DNA of 64,000 nt from [Clostridium] viride DSM 6836 (GCA_000620945.1 JHZO01000006.1:124001-188000), one strand, 5' to 3'; shown: positions 52,930-61,960, numbered from the stretch's first letter. The notes: generated by a model from the letters alone, not told the origin. Numbers and translations are program-made.

Positions 52930-53678
52930 ACAATACAGGTGTACTGACCGGGCGCTTAATGAAACACATTTTACGCAGCCCGGACACGATTATCACAGTT
53001 GCACTAATGCCGATTGCGATGATGCTTATGTTTGTTTATGTTTTCGGCGGTGCGGTAAAAATGAGTATGGGTGCAAATGTAAATTATATTAATTACCAAC
53101 TGCCGGGTATCCTGTTAATCGCTATTGCATCAGGTATTGCTTACACCGCCTATCGGCTGTTTTTAGATATGCAAAAAGGCCTTTTCTCACGATTCAATTC
53201 TATGCCAATAAGACGATCGTCGGTTCTGTGGAGTCATGTGCTGACCTCTCTTGTGTCAAACATGCTTACTGTCGTTATTATTTTCCTTGTTGCGCTTATT
53301 ATGGGCTTCCGTTCAAACGCCGGAATACTTAATTGGATCGCAACAACGGGAATACTCGTACTTTACACGCTCGCACTGACATGGATCGCGGTCATCCCGG
53401 GGCTAACGGCAAAATCTATGGAGGGAGCGTCCTCATTCTCGTATCTTCTGCTCTTTCTGCCATTTCTGAGTTCAGCTTTTGTGCCGACCGAAACGATGCC
53501 AAAAGTCGTTCGCGTTTTTGCAGAAAACCAGCCTGTCACGTCAATCGTGGAGACGATACGAGCTTTGCTAAATTCCCAACCAGTCGGAAACGATATCTGT
53601 ATGGCCCTCGCATGGTGCGGTGTAATTACGGTTGTTGCGTACATTTTCGCGATGAAGGTGTATCGACGCAGGATATGA
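52926..53678 (+). CDS. ABC-2 type permease
   Basis: A 250-residue integral membrane protein with six hydrophobic segments (IITVALMPIAMMLMFVYVFGGAV, YQLPGILLIAIASGIAYTAYRLF, MLTVVIIFLVALIMGF). The family motif around FSYLLLFLPFLSSAFVPTETMPKVVRVFAENQPVTSIVETIRALL is clear. It starts GTG 52926 inside the ATPase gene's end and is the last gene of the PadR operon. A terminator-like hairpin follows. Confidence 0.92.
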   Translation: MNNTGVLTGRLMKHILRSPDTIITVALMPIAMMLMFVYVFGGAVKMSMGANVNYINYQLPGILLIAIASGIAYTAYRLFLDMQKGLFSRFNSMPIRRSSVLWSHVLTSLVSNMLTVVIIFLVALIMGFRSNAGILNWIATTGILVLYTLALTWIAVIPGLTAKSMEGASSFSYLLLFLPFLSSAFVPTETMPKVVRVFAENQPVTSIVETIRALLNSQPVGNDICMALAWCGVITVVAYIFAMKVYRRRI

Positions 53679-53707
53679 AAATCGTATTTCAATTAATTCG
53701 GGACAAC

Positions 53708-53760
53708 CAAACAAGACACTCTTCACCAAAAATAAAACGTAGAGTGCCTTGTTTGTTTTT
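53708..53760 (+). terminator. Terminator of the PadR/ABC operon
   Basis: ACAAGACACTCT ... AGAGTGCCTTGTTTGTTTTT, an imperfect stem with a T-rich end. The following gap to 54010 holds no gene other than the promoter below. Confidence 0.78.
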
Positions 53761-53960
53761 ATATATTATTTAGTCCGTCTTCACATCGGACTTGAATTCC
53801 ACAGTGAATTTGCACTAGTGAAAGGAGGAGCCCTTTACAATTAGCCTCCGAATCTATGCTCGTCGTATTCATTGTAGGGCATCTCCAATATACTTCATTT
53901 CGCATGGCTGACTTATGTTGGTGGCATGCTATTATTTTATTAATTTGCGATATGTTTTTA

Positions 53961-53989
53961 TTGATAATCAATAAGAAGTGTGTTAAAAT
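53961..53989 (+). promoter_or_regulatory. Promoter of the DUF2975 gene
   Basis: TTGATA (53961-53966), 17-bp spacer, TAAAAT (53984-53989), 33 nt before the ATG. Confidence 0.62.
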
Positions 53990-54022
53990 TATTTTAATAT
54001 TAAAATTAGTGTGGTGCGTTAT

Positions 54023-54505
54023 ATGAATATTAAACAAGGTTCAACCACTTTCTTAAAAGTAATTGTGTTCCTGATTGGAATTGCTTTGGTTGCTTTATGT
54101 TTCTTTTGGTTACCTGCGATAGCCATTAATGATGCAAAGTTACATCCAGGGGACTACTCGCTATATCCCTTTTTAGGATATGCGTATGGATGCTTTATTG
54201 CGTTTTTTGTTGCATTATATCAAGTGTATAAACTATTAACCTATAACGAAAGAAACAATGCTTTCTCAGAGTTAACACTTAAATCTTTGAAAGTGATAAA
54301 GAAATGTGGGTTAACAACCATTTTGTTCATCGTCTTAGGGATAGTAACCTTAATGGTAATTTCTAAAGTGTCAGGAGATGACTCAGCAGGTCCTATAGCA
54401 TTAGGTCTAATAGGTATTTTAGCTACAAGCATCATCACAGTTATTGTGGACGTGCTTCAAAAACTATTAAAAAATCTTCTAGCTACAAAGCTAAAAGATC
54501 ATTAA
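54023..54505 (+). CDS. DUF2975 membrane protein
   Basis: A 160-residue protein with four hydrophobic segments. The DUF2975 pattern is visible in FFWLPAIAIN, YPFLGYAYGCFIAFFVALYQVYKLLTYNERNNAFSELTLKSLKVIKKCGL. ATG at 54023 is used; an upstream in-frame GTG (54011) has no better site. The small HTH gene that usually follows DUF2975 is absent here, so the pair may have been broken by the remnants that follow. Function unknown. Confidence 0.8.
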   Translation: MNIKQGSTTFLKVIVFLIGIALVALCFFWLPAIAINDAKLHPGDYSLYPFLGYAYGCFIAFFVALYQVYKLLTYNERNNAFSELTLKSLKVIKKCGLTTILFIVLGIVTLMVISKVSGDDSAGPIALGLIGILATSIITVIVDVLQKLLKNLLATKLKDH

Positions 54506-54651
54506 CGACATCTTATTGTTATGGTTTCTGCAATTAAAAATGGCAAAGAGAATTCCTCACCTTAGATCATCAAAAGCTGTGAGGGAACTTTTGATCCATA
54601 GTATTTCGGGGCTAATTCCTACTATGTAGCTTAAGCCTGCGAAGCATGTAA

Positions 54652-54740
54652 TGCCAAGGTATCCAACACTTTTGGACTTTTGGTATCCCAACGAATCATA
54701 TCCCCAAATGTTCTTAACGTGGTCGTTGTAAAATTATGGT
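54652..54740. repeat. Degenerate repeated segment, copy 1
   Basis: Shares CAACACTTTTGGACTTTTG, CCAA(A/C)TGTTCTTAACGTGG and TTATGGTCA, in the same order, with 61753-61835. Minus-strand reading gives DHNFTTTTLRT here and DHNLTISTLRT in the other copy, so both may descend from one mobile or duplicated gene end that I do not recognise. Confidence 0.6.
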
Positions 54741-54752
54741 CATAATAGGTCA

Positions 54753-54784
54753 AAGCCAGCTCCAAGAAACCTTGAAGCTGGCTT
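54753..54784 (+). terminator. Hairpin before the kinase fragment
   Basis: AAGCCAGCTCCAAG-AAAC-CTTGAAGCTGGCTTTCTT, a member of the CCAGCT(T/C)CAAG stem family in this window. Confidence 0.6.
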
Positions 54785-54795
54785 TCTTGCTGGAG

Positions 54796-54981
54796 ATGGA
54801 AAACCCTTGTCCGAAGGATACCGCCCTTGATGAAAACGGCTGTCCTTTTGCCAGACAAAAAGATCACGGCATCGGCAGTAAGAGCGTCATTGCTTTTGCA
54901 AAAAAATATGACGGGCGAGCCGATATACAAAATAGAAAACAGTGTTTCTCGGGTACGCATTCTAGTTTGAGAATACGATAA
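54796..54981 (+). pseudogene. C-terminal fragment of a GHKL-type histidine kinase
   Basis: About 61 codons reading MENPCPKDTALDENG ... DHGIGSKSVIAFAKKYDGRADI. The G-box-like HGIGSKSV and KKYDG are typical of the end of AgrC/GHKL sensor kinases. Everything upstream (sensor, H-box, N-box) is missing, replaced by repeat and hairpin sequence. It is likely the remnant of a second quorum-type kinase. Confidence 0.65.
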
Positions 54982-55020
54982 ATCTTGTTTGTCAATAGTT
55001 CATTTAAGTTAATATCAGTT

Positions 55021-55070
55021 TTTTAAGTGTAAAAATGAGTCTTTTAAGTGTAAAGGCTCATTTTTTCGTT
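55021..55070 (+). terminator. Hairpin with two 13-bp direct repeats
   Basis: TTTTAAGTGTAAA at 55021-55033 and 55042-55054 (21-bp period). The second lies in the loop of AATGAGTC ... GGCTCATTTTTT. It probably terminates the kinase remnant; the 21-bp period also resembles LytTR sites but the sequence differs. Confidence 0.6.
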
Positions 55071-55144
55071 TCCTCATGATAACCTCTTGGCTGTAATTTT
55101 GTAGAATAATCTGCATTTATTCCAGCGTAAAGGAGCGTGATAGC

Positions 55145-55366
55145 ATGGAGAATCATCGCCGCAGGCAGGAGGACACGCCCCTTTCTGCCCCCAATGTGGA
55201 AGGCAATGTGTGGCCAATACAGGTTTGCCCAGCTTTTGAGCCGAGAGCCGATACACCGGAGGACTTACAGCAATGCTGGTATTGCCGGTGTGCCGATTTT
55301 CATCTGGACAAGCCCCGTTCACTGGAGGTGGGCGTGTGCTACTGGCCGAAAAAAATTTTAAAATAG
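55145..55366 (+). CDS. Small Cys-containing protein upstream of the SLH protein
   Basis: A 73-residue soluble protein from ATG 55145, with AAAGGAG about 11 nt upstream. It is Pro- and Arg-rich at the start, then carries a WPIQVCPAFEPR stretch and CWYCRC, which could bind metal, and ends VCYWPKKILK. No family was recognised. It ends 15 nt before the large SLH protein gene and shares its higher GC content, so both probably arrived together and are cotranscribed. Confidence 0.55.
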   Translation: MENHRRRQEDTPLSAPNVEGNVWPIQVCPAFEPRADTPEDLQQCWYCRCADFHLDKPRSLEVGVCYWPKKILK

Positions 55367-55381
55367 GGGGATAAAGATTAC

Positions 55382-58300
55382 ATGAGAAAACGAATTTTAA
55401 GTATTTGGCTCTCGGTGTGCATGATGCTGACCATGTTACCAATTTCGGCTATGGCGTCAGGGCAAAGCAACACCTACGGCGACTTTTCGGTGACAGTGAA
55501 CAGCGGTACAGCGCCAACTTATGACAACGGCGTGTTGACCTTCGGCACGGCGGGTGCGTACACCGTTGGCATGGCCGAGGGAAAAAGCTCCACCCCTCAC
55601 CGCATCGTGGTCAATGCGACCGGTGCGGTCACACTGAATTTTAACGGTGTAAACATCACTGCACCGAAGGGTACCATATCTGATATTCTCGGCAAGAACG
55701 CCTTGACCGTGACAAGCGGTACAGTCACTGTGAATGTGATTGCGAACAGCGCCCTGACAGGCGGTGCGGGCGAAGCACCCCCCAGTGGTGCTGGCGGCGC
55801 CGGCGGGGCTGGTATCAGCGGCAATGTTACGGTAACGGGTACGGCAACGCTCACCGCCACCGGCGGTAATGGTGTTGTGGTCGTGGGGGAGGATCCCAGC
55901 GGGGCCGGCGGGGCCGGTATCTTCGGTACTCTTACCGTTACAGGCAGTGCAACGGTCAGCTTAGCAGGCGGTTACTCCCGTACTACCACCGGGAGCGCAC
56001 TCACCGGCACGCTGACCGCTACAGGCTTTGTTATCAAAGGCGGTAGCAGCGCAAATCCAACGGAGGTTATTTCGGCATCTACCACCTCCGGTTATCGCTA
56101 TATCACCGTTGAGCCGGACTCCCTTCCCCCGGTATCTCAAGCCCAGTGGGGCGAGGCGGGAAGCGACGGTGCCAAGCCGACAGCGTGGACATACGGTACA
56201 CTGGACGATGCCATGAGCTACGCCAACAATTTAGTAAGTGGCACGGCATATATTCAGCTTCGGGAGGACGTGAATGTCACCGAAGCGCTGGTCTTTGCGA
56301 CGGGCACGACCACCATCCTCGACCTGAACGGCAAGGATATCGACCGGGGTCTGACGGCGAAAAGGGCAGACGGCAATGTAATCAATGTCAGCGGCAACCT
56401 GACCCTCAAGGACAGCAGCACGGATACTGTTGCAAACCAAGGCAAAATCACCGGCGGTTTCTCCTCCGCCCCCGGTTTTCAAAAGAACTACGACGGTGGC
56501 TGTGTTGACATCAATGCAGGCGCCAGCTTCACGATGCAGGGCGGCAATATCACCGGCAATCGGACCACATACAACAGCGCAGGCGGCGGCGGCGTTGTTG
56601 TCGGGTCAAATGGCAGCTTTATCATGATGGGTGGCAGCATCGCAGACAACGAAGCGTTATACTGGGGCGGCGGTGTCTTTGTGAGCGGCAGTTTTACCAT
56701 GCTGGGCGGCAGCATCACCGGCAATAAGAGCGCAAATGGCGGCGTCTACTTTGATAGTACAAACTTCACGGTAGGAGGTACGGCCGTGATTGATGATAAC
56801 ATGGTGTCCGGCTCCTCTACTGAGCGTAACGTGATGCTGACTGGCAAGACGATTTCGGTGCATAGCACGACGCCGCTTGCCAGCGGGGCGTCCATCGGCG
56901 TGACCGCGAAGACCGCGCCCACAAGCGGCAGCCCGGGCAGCGTCACCGGCACAAACTCCGCCAATTACAGCGGCTATTTCTTCAGCGATGACAACAGCTA
57001 CATCATCCAAACTGGCACAAACAATGTCGTACAGCTTGCGGTAGCCCCCCTCGTCATCGGCACGCTAACCATTTCCGATTCCTTTACGGCGGGGCACGAC
57101 CTTAAGCTGAGCGAGCTTGATAGCTATACGCCAACCATAACGAAAAATGATGATGCTGCTGCGAAGACTGACGAAGGCTGGCAGACTCCCAATGGCCTCG
57201 GCGAATGGACAAAGTGGTCGGAAGGAGATATTCCGCTTAACACCTCGGGTACCTATAAGCTGCGCTATTATGTGGACTACACCTGCGGCAGTGGACCATC
57301 AACGGTTTACTCCAACGCAGTGACGCTGACCGTCGTCGGCAACACGACTGCCCTTACACTGACGGCAACGCCCGAAAGCCCGCAGAACACGGAAACCTCC
57401 GTCACCCTGACCGCAACTCTTACCGGCTTCTTTACCGGCCCGGGTGTAAACAATCAGACAATTACCTTTAAAAGCGGAAGTACGACCCTCGGCACGGCAA
57501 AGCTGAACGCCGCTGGCGTGGCTACCTATACTTGGACGCCATCGGTCGCGGGCAGCTATTCCCTGACCGCCGAGTACGCCGCCACTGCTTACAACACCAC
57601 CGCGACGTCAAGCGCCTTGAGCTATACCGTGGAGGCCATTCTCCCAACGGTGGCAGAATATGCGGCGGACGCAGTTTCCGGCACGGACTATGTGCTGGAC
57701 GGCACCATACTCACCATCAAAACCGCCAAGGGCGCGGCGTTCTGGTCGGCGAGCGGTACAAGCTATCTGAGCTACACCATCCTGCTGGAAAACACCGTGG
57801 ATGTGGGCGGCTTTAGCTGGATGCCGGTAGGCACTGGCAACCTCGACCCCTTTGCCGGCACCTTTGACGGGCAGGGGCACAGCATCACAGGGCTGACAGT
57901 GGATATATCGACATCTGACTCGGCTTACGCCGGATTGTTCGGCTATGTACAAAACGCCACCATCAAAAATGTCGGGCTGATCGGCGCGCAGGTCAGCGCC
58001 GAGAGTTCCTCCAATTCCGCTTTTGCCGGAGGCATTGTGGGCAATGGTGATATCGGCACTTCTATTCTAAACAGTTACTGCACCGGCAGCGTCAGCTCTG
58101 TCAGCGGCTCCAATGAAGAAATGAAGTTCGTCAACGCTGGCGGCATTGCCGGCCGAATGCAGCCCGGTGCCAACGCCGGCGTCCGCAACTGTTACAGCGG
58201 TGCTAGTGTCAGCGCTGCCACCACTGGCACCGCCACGCTCTATGCCGGAGGCCTTGTGGGCTTAGCGGTCAGCGGACCCATAGTCAATTCTTACTATCTG

Positions 58301-61078
58301 CCTGGCTCCGTCACACCGGATAAAGCCTTCAATACCTCCAGCAATCTCACTATCACCGGCTGCGGCACCTTTGATGTCCTTGGTGCGCTGACGGCGGGCA
58401 CGGAGGCGCAGTTCCGGTCAGCTCAGACCCTCACTTTCGGGAACGACCTCCTTACCGCGCTCAACGGCTGGGTCAGCGGCCAAGCCAGCACTGCTTATCA
58501 CACATGGCAGGATGACAGTGCGCCGAAGGTCAACGGCGGCTACCCGGTGTTCGGCCCGGCGTGGGCTGACCCGCAGGCGCAATGGGGCGTGGCAGGCGCA
58601 GAAAATGCCGCCCCCGGCACTTGGGTCGGCAGCGGCAGCCTGACCGATGCCGTGGCATACGCAAACGGTCTTGCAAGCGGCACAGCGTACATTAAGCTTC
58701 TGGATAATGTGGATACCACCGCAATGCTGAAGTTTGAGGAGGACAAGACTACCGTGCTTGACCTGAACGGCAAGACCATCGACAGGGGTCTATCGGCAGC
58801 TACCATGGACGGCAATGTAATCACGGCGGAAGGCGCTCTGATTATCAAGGACAGCAGTACAGCTGATGTTTCAAGTCAGGGTCGCATCACCGGAGGATAT
58901 AACTCCAGTAATAACGGCGGCGGTGTGTCTGTATGGAACGCCGGTACCGTTACACTGCAGGGCGGCAATATTACCAACAACAAGAGCACTGGTATATGGG
59001 GTGGTGGTGTGAGGGTTTCCCCCTTTTCGTCGTTTATTATGCAGGGCGGCAGTATTACCGGTAATGTAGCATACGATGAAGGCGGCGGTGGCGTAGGAAA
59101 CGAAGGCACCTTCACTATGACAGGAGGAAGTATTGCCGGCAATTCCTGCATTTCGAGCGGCACCAGTTCAGTGTCACTCGGCGGCGGGGTGTTAAGTGTA
59201 GGTGAATTCAACATGAGCGGCGGCAGCATCACCGGGAACAGCGTAGACGTAGGCGGCGCGGGCGGTGGTGTGCTTACCAACGAAGGCATGACGCTGTCCG
59301 GCAATGTGAATATTTCCAGCAACACAGTCGGCACGGCAAGCGACAATGTTGCGCTGATGCCTTATAGCGGTCATTCTCCTAGTATCGACATTACCGGCGC
59401 GCTCACCAATAGCACAGCCATCGGCGTAAGTATCGTTACTCTATCGAGGGACAATGTTTTCACTCGCAAGTCAGGTGAATTCACCTTCGGAGACGTTGTT
59501 ACGAACAGTGACTATATCTCAAAATTCGTCAGCGACGACAGCAATTTTGCCGTGATTGCGGACGGAAGTCAGCTCAAGCTGGCGGCGGCGCAGGCCATCA
59601 CCAAGGCCGACGCCACAAATGGCATCTTCAGCGTGAGGGTAAACGGCAACGAGATCCCCTCCGCGATAGAGGGGCAGACTGTCACCGTAACGCCCACGGC
59701 AAACAGCGGTTATACATTGGATACGATTACCATATGCAAAACCGGCGACAAAAGCACGACCGTGACGGTCAGCAGCAATAGCTTCACCATGCCCGCCTAT
59801 GCGGTCACCGTCAAGGTTACCTTCAAGGTTGTTGCCGAGGCGCCCTCCGGCGGCGGCACACCGACGGGCGGCGGAAGCGCTCCCACCGGCGCGCCGGTGA
59901 TTGTGGACGGAAAGACCAAGAACATCGGCACGGAGAAAAAATCCGGCGACACGACTACCGTCACCGTCGATCAATTGAAGCTCGGCACGAATATCGGCGG
60001 CGCGGCGTCCGGCTCCTCCGTTGTGGTGCCGGTGAGTGAAAACGGCTCCGCAACGGCCTCCCTTGTGGTGAAAAACATTGAGGACATGGCGGCTAAAAGT
60101 ATGACGCTCACCGTAAAGACCGGAAGCGTGGCGTATAACCTGAATACCTCGGCCATCGACACGACAGCGCTGGTAGCGGCTTTTCCAGGCGCGGACATGA
60201 GCACGGTTCCATTTCACGTGACGATCTCAAACAGCGCCCTGAGCATTGAGGGAGAAACGCTGGTGCTCTCCCCTGTGGGGTTTACCGTCACCGCAACCTA
60301 TAACGGCCAGACTGTCAGCGTAGACACCTTCTCGGCCTACATTGACCGCGTGATTGAGATAACAAAGGAGCAGGCAGCCAAAATCACCACGGCGGTGGTG
60401 GTAAACGCTGACGGAAGCGTCCGCCATGTCCCAACCAACGTGATCGAAAAGGACGGCAAATATTACGCCGTCATCAATTCCCGCACAAACAGCAGCTATG
60501 CGCTAATTCAAAGTGAGGTTACCTTTGCAGACGCCAAGGGCAAATGGTACGAAGCGGGGGTTAACGAAATGGGCAGCCGCAAGATTATTACAGGGCGCAG
60601 TGCAGACCTCTTTGACGGCGAGGCAAGCGTCACACGTGCCGAGTTTTCCGCCATCCTCGTCCGCGCCCTGGGTCTCCCGACGGACGGCACAAGCACCTTT
60701 TCAGATGTCCCCGCCGGTGCATGGTATACCGGTGCGGTAGCCACAGCGGTTCAGTATGGCCTGACGGAAGGTAAGGGTGATAACTGCTTCGATCCGTCCG
60801 CGGCGATTACCCGGCAGGAGGCTATGCTGATGCTGCAAAGGGCGGCGTCGCTCACGGAATTTACCGGAGCAAGCAGCGATCTGAAGGGCTTTGCGGATGC
60901 AAACAGTATCGGCTCCTGGGCGCTGGACGCGGCAAAATGGAGCGTCGGTTCCGGCCTTATACAAGGTTCGGGCGGGAAGCTGCACCCCACCGCCAATATC
61001 ACCCGTGCTGAGAGCGCGACCAGTATTCTTCGACTGCTGCAAAAGGCGGAGCTGGTGGATGTGCGTAGTAAGACCTAG
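55382..61078 (+). CDS. Large SLH-anchored surface protein with beta-helix repeats
   Basis: An 1898-residue exported protein. Signal peptide: RILSIWLSVCMMLTMLPISAMA. Two long homologous modules (about residues 250-560 and 1060-1400) each start QAQWG, contain ILDLNGK-IDRGL and KDSST, and continue as right-handed beta-helix-like MxGGxITGN repeats. Between them lie an Ig-like domain (LTLTATPESPQNTETSVTLTA) and GLUG-type sequence (GLFGYVQNATIKNVGLIG). After a Gly/Pro-rich linker (PSGGGTPTGGGSAPTGAP), three C-terminal SLH domains (about 1710-1890; TRAEFSAILVRALG, ITRQEAMLMLQRA, ITRAESATSILRLL) anchor it to cell-wall polymer. Markedly GC-richer than its surroundings. Likely adhesin. Confidence 0.9.
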   Translation: MRKRILSIWLSVCMMLTMLPISAMASGQSNTYGDFSVTVNSGTAPTYDNGVLTFGTAGAYTVGMAEGKSSTPHRIVVNATGAVTLNFNGVNITAPKGTISDILGKNALTVTSGTVTVNVIANSALTGGAGEAPPSGAGGAGGAGISGNVTVTGTATLTATGGNGVVVVGEDPSGAGGAGIFGTLTVTGSATVSLAGGYSRTTTGSALTGTLTATGFVIKGGSSANPTEVISASTTSGYRYITVEPDSLPPVSQAQWGEAGSDGAKPTAWTYGTLDDAMSYANNLVSGTAYIQLREDVNVTEALVFATGTTTILDLNGKDIDRGLTAKRADGNVINVSGNLTLKDSSTDTVANQGKITGGFSSAPGFQKNYDGGCVDINAGASFTMQGGNITGNRTTYNSAGGGGVVVGSNGSFIMMGGSIADNEALYWGGGVFVSGSFTMLGGSITGNKSANGGVYFDSTNFTVGGTAVIDDNMVSGSSTERNVMLTGKTISVHSTTPLASGASIGVTAKTAPTSGSPGSVTGTNSANYSGYFFSDDNSYIIQTGTNNVVQLAVAPLVIGTLTISDSFTAGHDLKLSELDSYTPTITKNDDAAAKTDEGWQTPNGLGEWTKWSEGDIPLNTSGTYKLRYYVDYTCGSGPSTVYSNAVTLTVVGNTTALTLTATPESPQNTETSVTLTATLTGFFTGPGVNNQTITFKSGSTTLGTAKLNAAGVATYTWTPSVAGSYSLTAEYAATAYNTTATSSALSYTVEAILPTVAEYAADAVSGTDYVLDGTILTIKTAKGAAFWSASGTSYLSYTILLENTVDVGGFSWMPVGTGNLDPFAGTFDGQGHSITGLTVDISTSDSAYAGLFGYVQNATIKNVGLIGAQVSAESSSNSAFAGGIVGNGDIGTSILNSYCTGSVSSVSGSNEEMKFVNAGGIAGRMQPGANAGVRNCYSGASVSAATTGTATLYAGGLVGLAVSGPIVNSYYLPGSVTPDKAFNTSSNLTITGCGTFDVLGALTAGTEAQFRSAQTLTFGNDLLTALNGWVSGQASTAYHTWQDDSAPKVNGGYPVFGPAWADPQAQWGVAGAENAAPGTWVGSGSLTDAVAYANGLASGTAYIKLLDNVDTTAMLKFEEDKTTVLDLNGKTIDRGLSAATMDGNVITAEGALIIKDSSTADVSSQGRITGGYNSSNNGGGVSVWNAGTVTLQGGNITNNKSTGIWGGGVRVSPFSSFIMQGGSITGNVAYDEGGGGVGNEGTFTMTGGSIAGNSCISSGTSSVSLGGGVLSVGEFNMSGGSITGNSVDVGGAGGGVLTNEGMTLSGNVNISSNTVGTASDNVALMPYSGHSPSIDITGALTNSTAIGVSIVTLSRDNVFTRKSGEFTFGDVVTNSDYISKFVSDDSNFAVIADGSQLKLAAAQAITKADATNGIFSVRVNGNEIPSAIEGQTVTVTPTANSGYTLDTITICKTGDKSTTVTVSSNSFTMPAYAVTVKVTFKVVAEAPSGGGTPTGGGSAPTGAPVIVDGKTKNIGTEKKSGDTTTVTVDQLKLGTNIGGAASGSSVVVPVSENGSATASLVVKNIEDMAAKSMTLTVKTGSVAYNLNTSAIDTTALVAAFPGADMSTVPFHVTISNSALSIEGETLVLSPVGFTVTATYNGQTVSVDTFSAYIDRVIEITKEQAAKITTAVVVNADGSVRHVPTNVIEKDGKYYAVINSRTNSSYALIQSEVTFADAKGKWYEAGVNEMGSRKIITGRSADLFDGEASVTRAEFSAILVRALGLPTDGTSTFSDVPAGAWYTGAVATAVQYGLTEGKGDNCFDPSAAITRQEAMLMLQRAASLTEFTGASSDLKGFADANSIGSWALDAAKWSVGSGLIQGSGGKLHPTANITRAESATSILRLLQKAELVDVRSKT

Positions 61079-61140
61079 GCTGAATTGGAATAAGCGAATC
61101 GCAGATATACTCGCATGTAGTTGTCGGTCATAATTTTATA

Positions 61141-61195
61141 AGCTAGGGGCAAACCCTTCTAAAGGTGGGGACGCAAAGCCGAGGGTCTCAGGTGA
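61141..61195 (+). promoter_or_regulatory. Truncated c-di-GMP-I riboswitch
   Basis: GGGGCAAACCCTTCTAAAGG then GGGGACGCAAAGCC and GAGGGTCTC: the P1/P2 core of GEMM-I with perfect GACGCAAAGCC. The second helical arm and the closing GCCG..GTTAC are gone because the sequence runs into the IS66 remnant. The gene it once controlled is missing. Confidence 0.7.
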
Positions 61196-61467
61196 TACGG
61201 AGTCAAAGCGGTTTCCTTTGCTGACTCAATGATGCTATAACTCACCGTACTGGACTGTGCGTCATCGGGCGTGTTGGCGAAAAGCCAGTTCTTTCTGCCC
61301 ATCACAAATGGCTTGATGCTACACTCAGCACGATTGTTGGAGAGCTCTAATATTCCGCCCTCAAGATACCTTGTCAAGTACGGCCACTGCTCCAACAGGT
61401 AGTGCAATACCTTTCCCAATGCGGATTTCGGTGCTGTTTTGGGTTTCAACTCATTCGCCCATGCCAA
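61159..61467 (-). pseudogene. C-terminal fragment of an IS66-family transposase
   Basis: About 100 codons with the IS66 TnpC end: LGKVLHYLLEQWPYLTRYLEGGILELSNNRAECSIKPFVMGRKNWLFANTPDDAQSS, then YSIIESAKETALTPYHL. The Glu of NNRAE belongs to the DDE site. The upstream two thirds are absent, and the last nine codons are read from the riboswitch sequence, so the native end is lost too. Inactive remnant. Confidence 0.85.
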
Positions 61468-61510
61468 CAGAGCGCTCAGTATATTTCATATCTGTGCAAT
61501 ATTCAACAAC

Positions 61511-61560
61511 AAAAACCAAGCGGTATTCCCATGTCATCTCAGGGAATACCGCTTGGTTTC
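61511..61560. repeat. CGGTATTCCC hairpin, copy 2 (inverted relative to 49570)
   Basis: ACCAAGCGGTATTCCC, loop, GGGAATACCGCTTGGT. The loop is the reverse complement of the loop at 49570, so the two copies are in opposite orientation about 12 kb apart. Confidence 0.85.
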
Positions 61561-61597
61561 ATTGATCTTAGGATGGTAAGGTTAGAGGGAACATGGA

Positions 61598-61666
61598 TTA
61601 AACCGATTGACTTGCCACCTGCATGGTTTGGAGGGCCAAGGCATCCTCGGCTTGCTTCTGCTCCAT
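61598..61666 (-). pseudogene. Possible remnant of a YjfB-type motility protein
   Basis: A 22-codon end, MEQKQAEDALALQTMQVASQSV, preceded in frame by FLKQA. This resembles the end of the small YjfB putative motility family (xLKxAMxxxxAxxxxLLxMM). The frame is closed by a TGA just upstream. Short and uncertain. Confidence 0.3.
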
Positions 61667-61740
61667 GGCCTGCTTGAGAATCATATCCTTCACCTATATG
61701 GGAGCCTCTTGCTATGTAAGGTCATCCTGTCACAGATAGT

Positions 61741-61840
61741 CCCATTTATCAACACTTTTGGACTTTTGATGTTTCATCTAATTACACGTTTTCCCAACTG
61801 TTCTTAACGTGGAAATGGTCAAGTTATGGTCAAGTAATCC
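61741..61840. repeat. Degenerate repeated segment, copy 2
   Basis: Counterpart of 54652-54740, with the shared blocks in the same order and orientation. It lies in a 490-bp gap (61468-61960) that otherwise holds only the hairpin at 61511 and the YjfB-like tail. Confidence 0.6.
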
Positions 61841-61960
61841 TATTATTGGCTTCACTGGGTTTTAGCTGATTAGTTTGCTGATCCTCTTCGATATTTTTCA
61901 TTACTAGCAAATGCGCCCACTGGTATAGACAATACTAACATAAGGGCTAAGTTATCATAT

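Noticed and set aside
54631-54960. 109-codon minus-strand frame over the kinase fragment
   Set aside because: Its body is antisense to the recognisable GHKL sequence; only its end coincides with the repeated segment.
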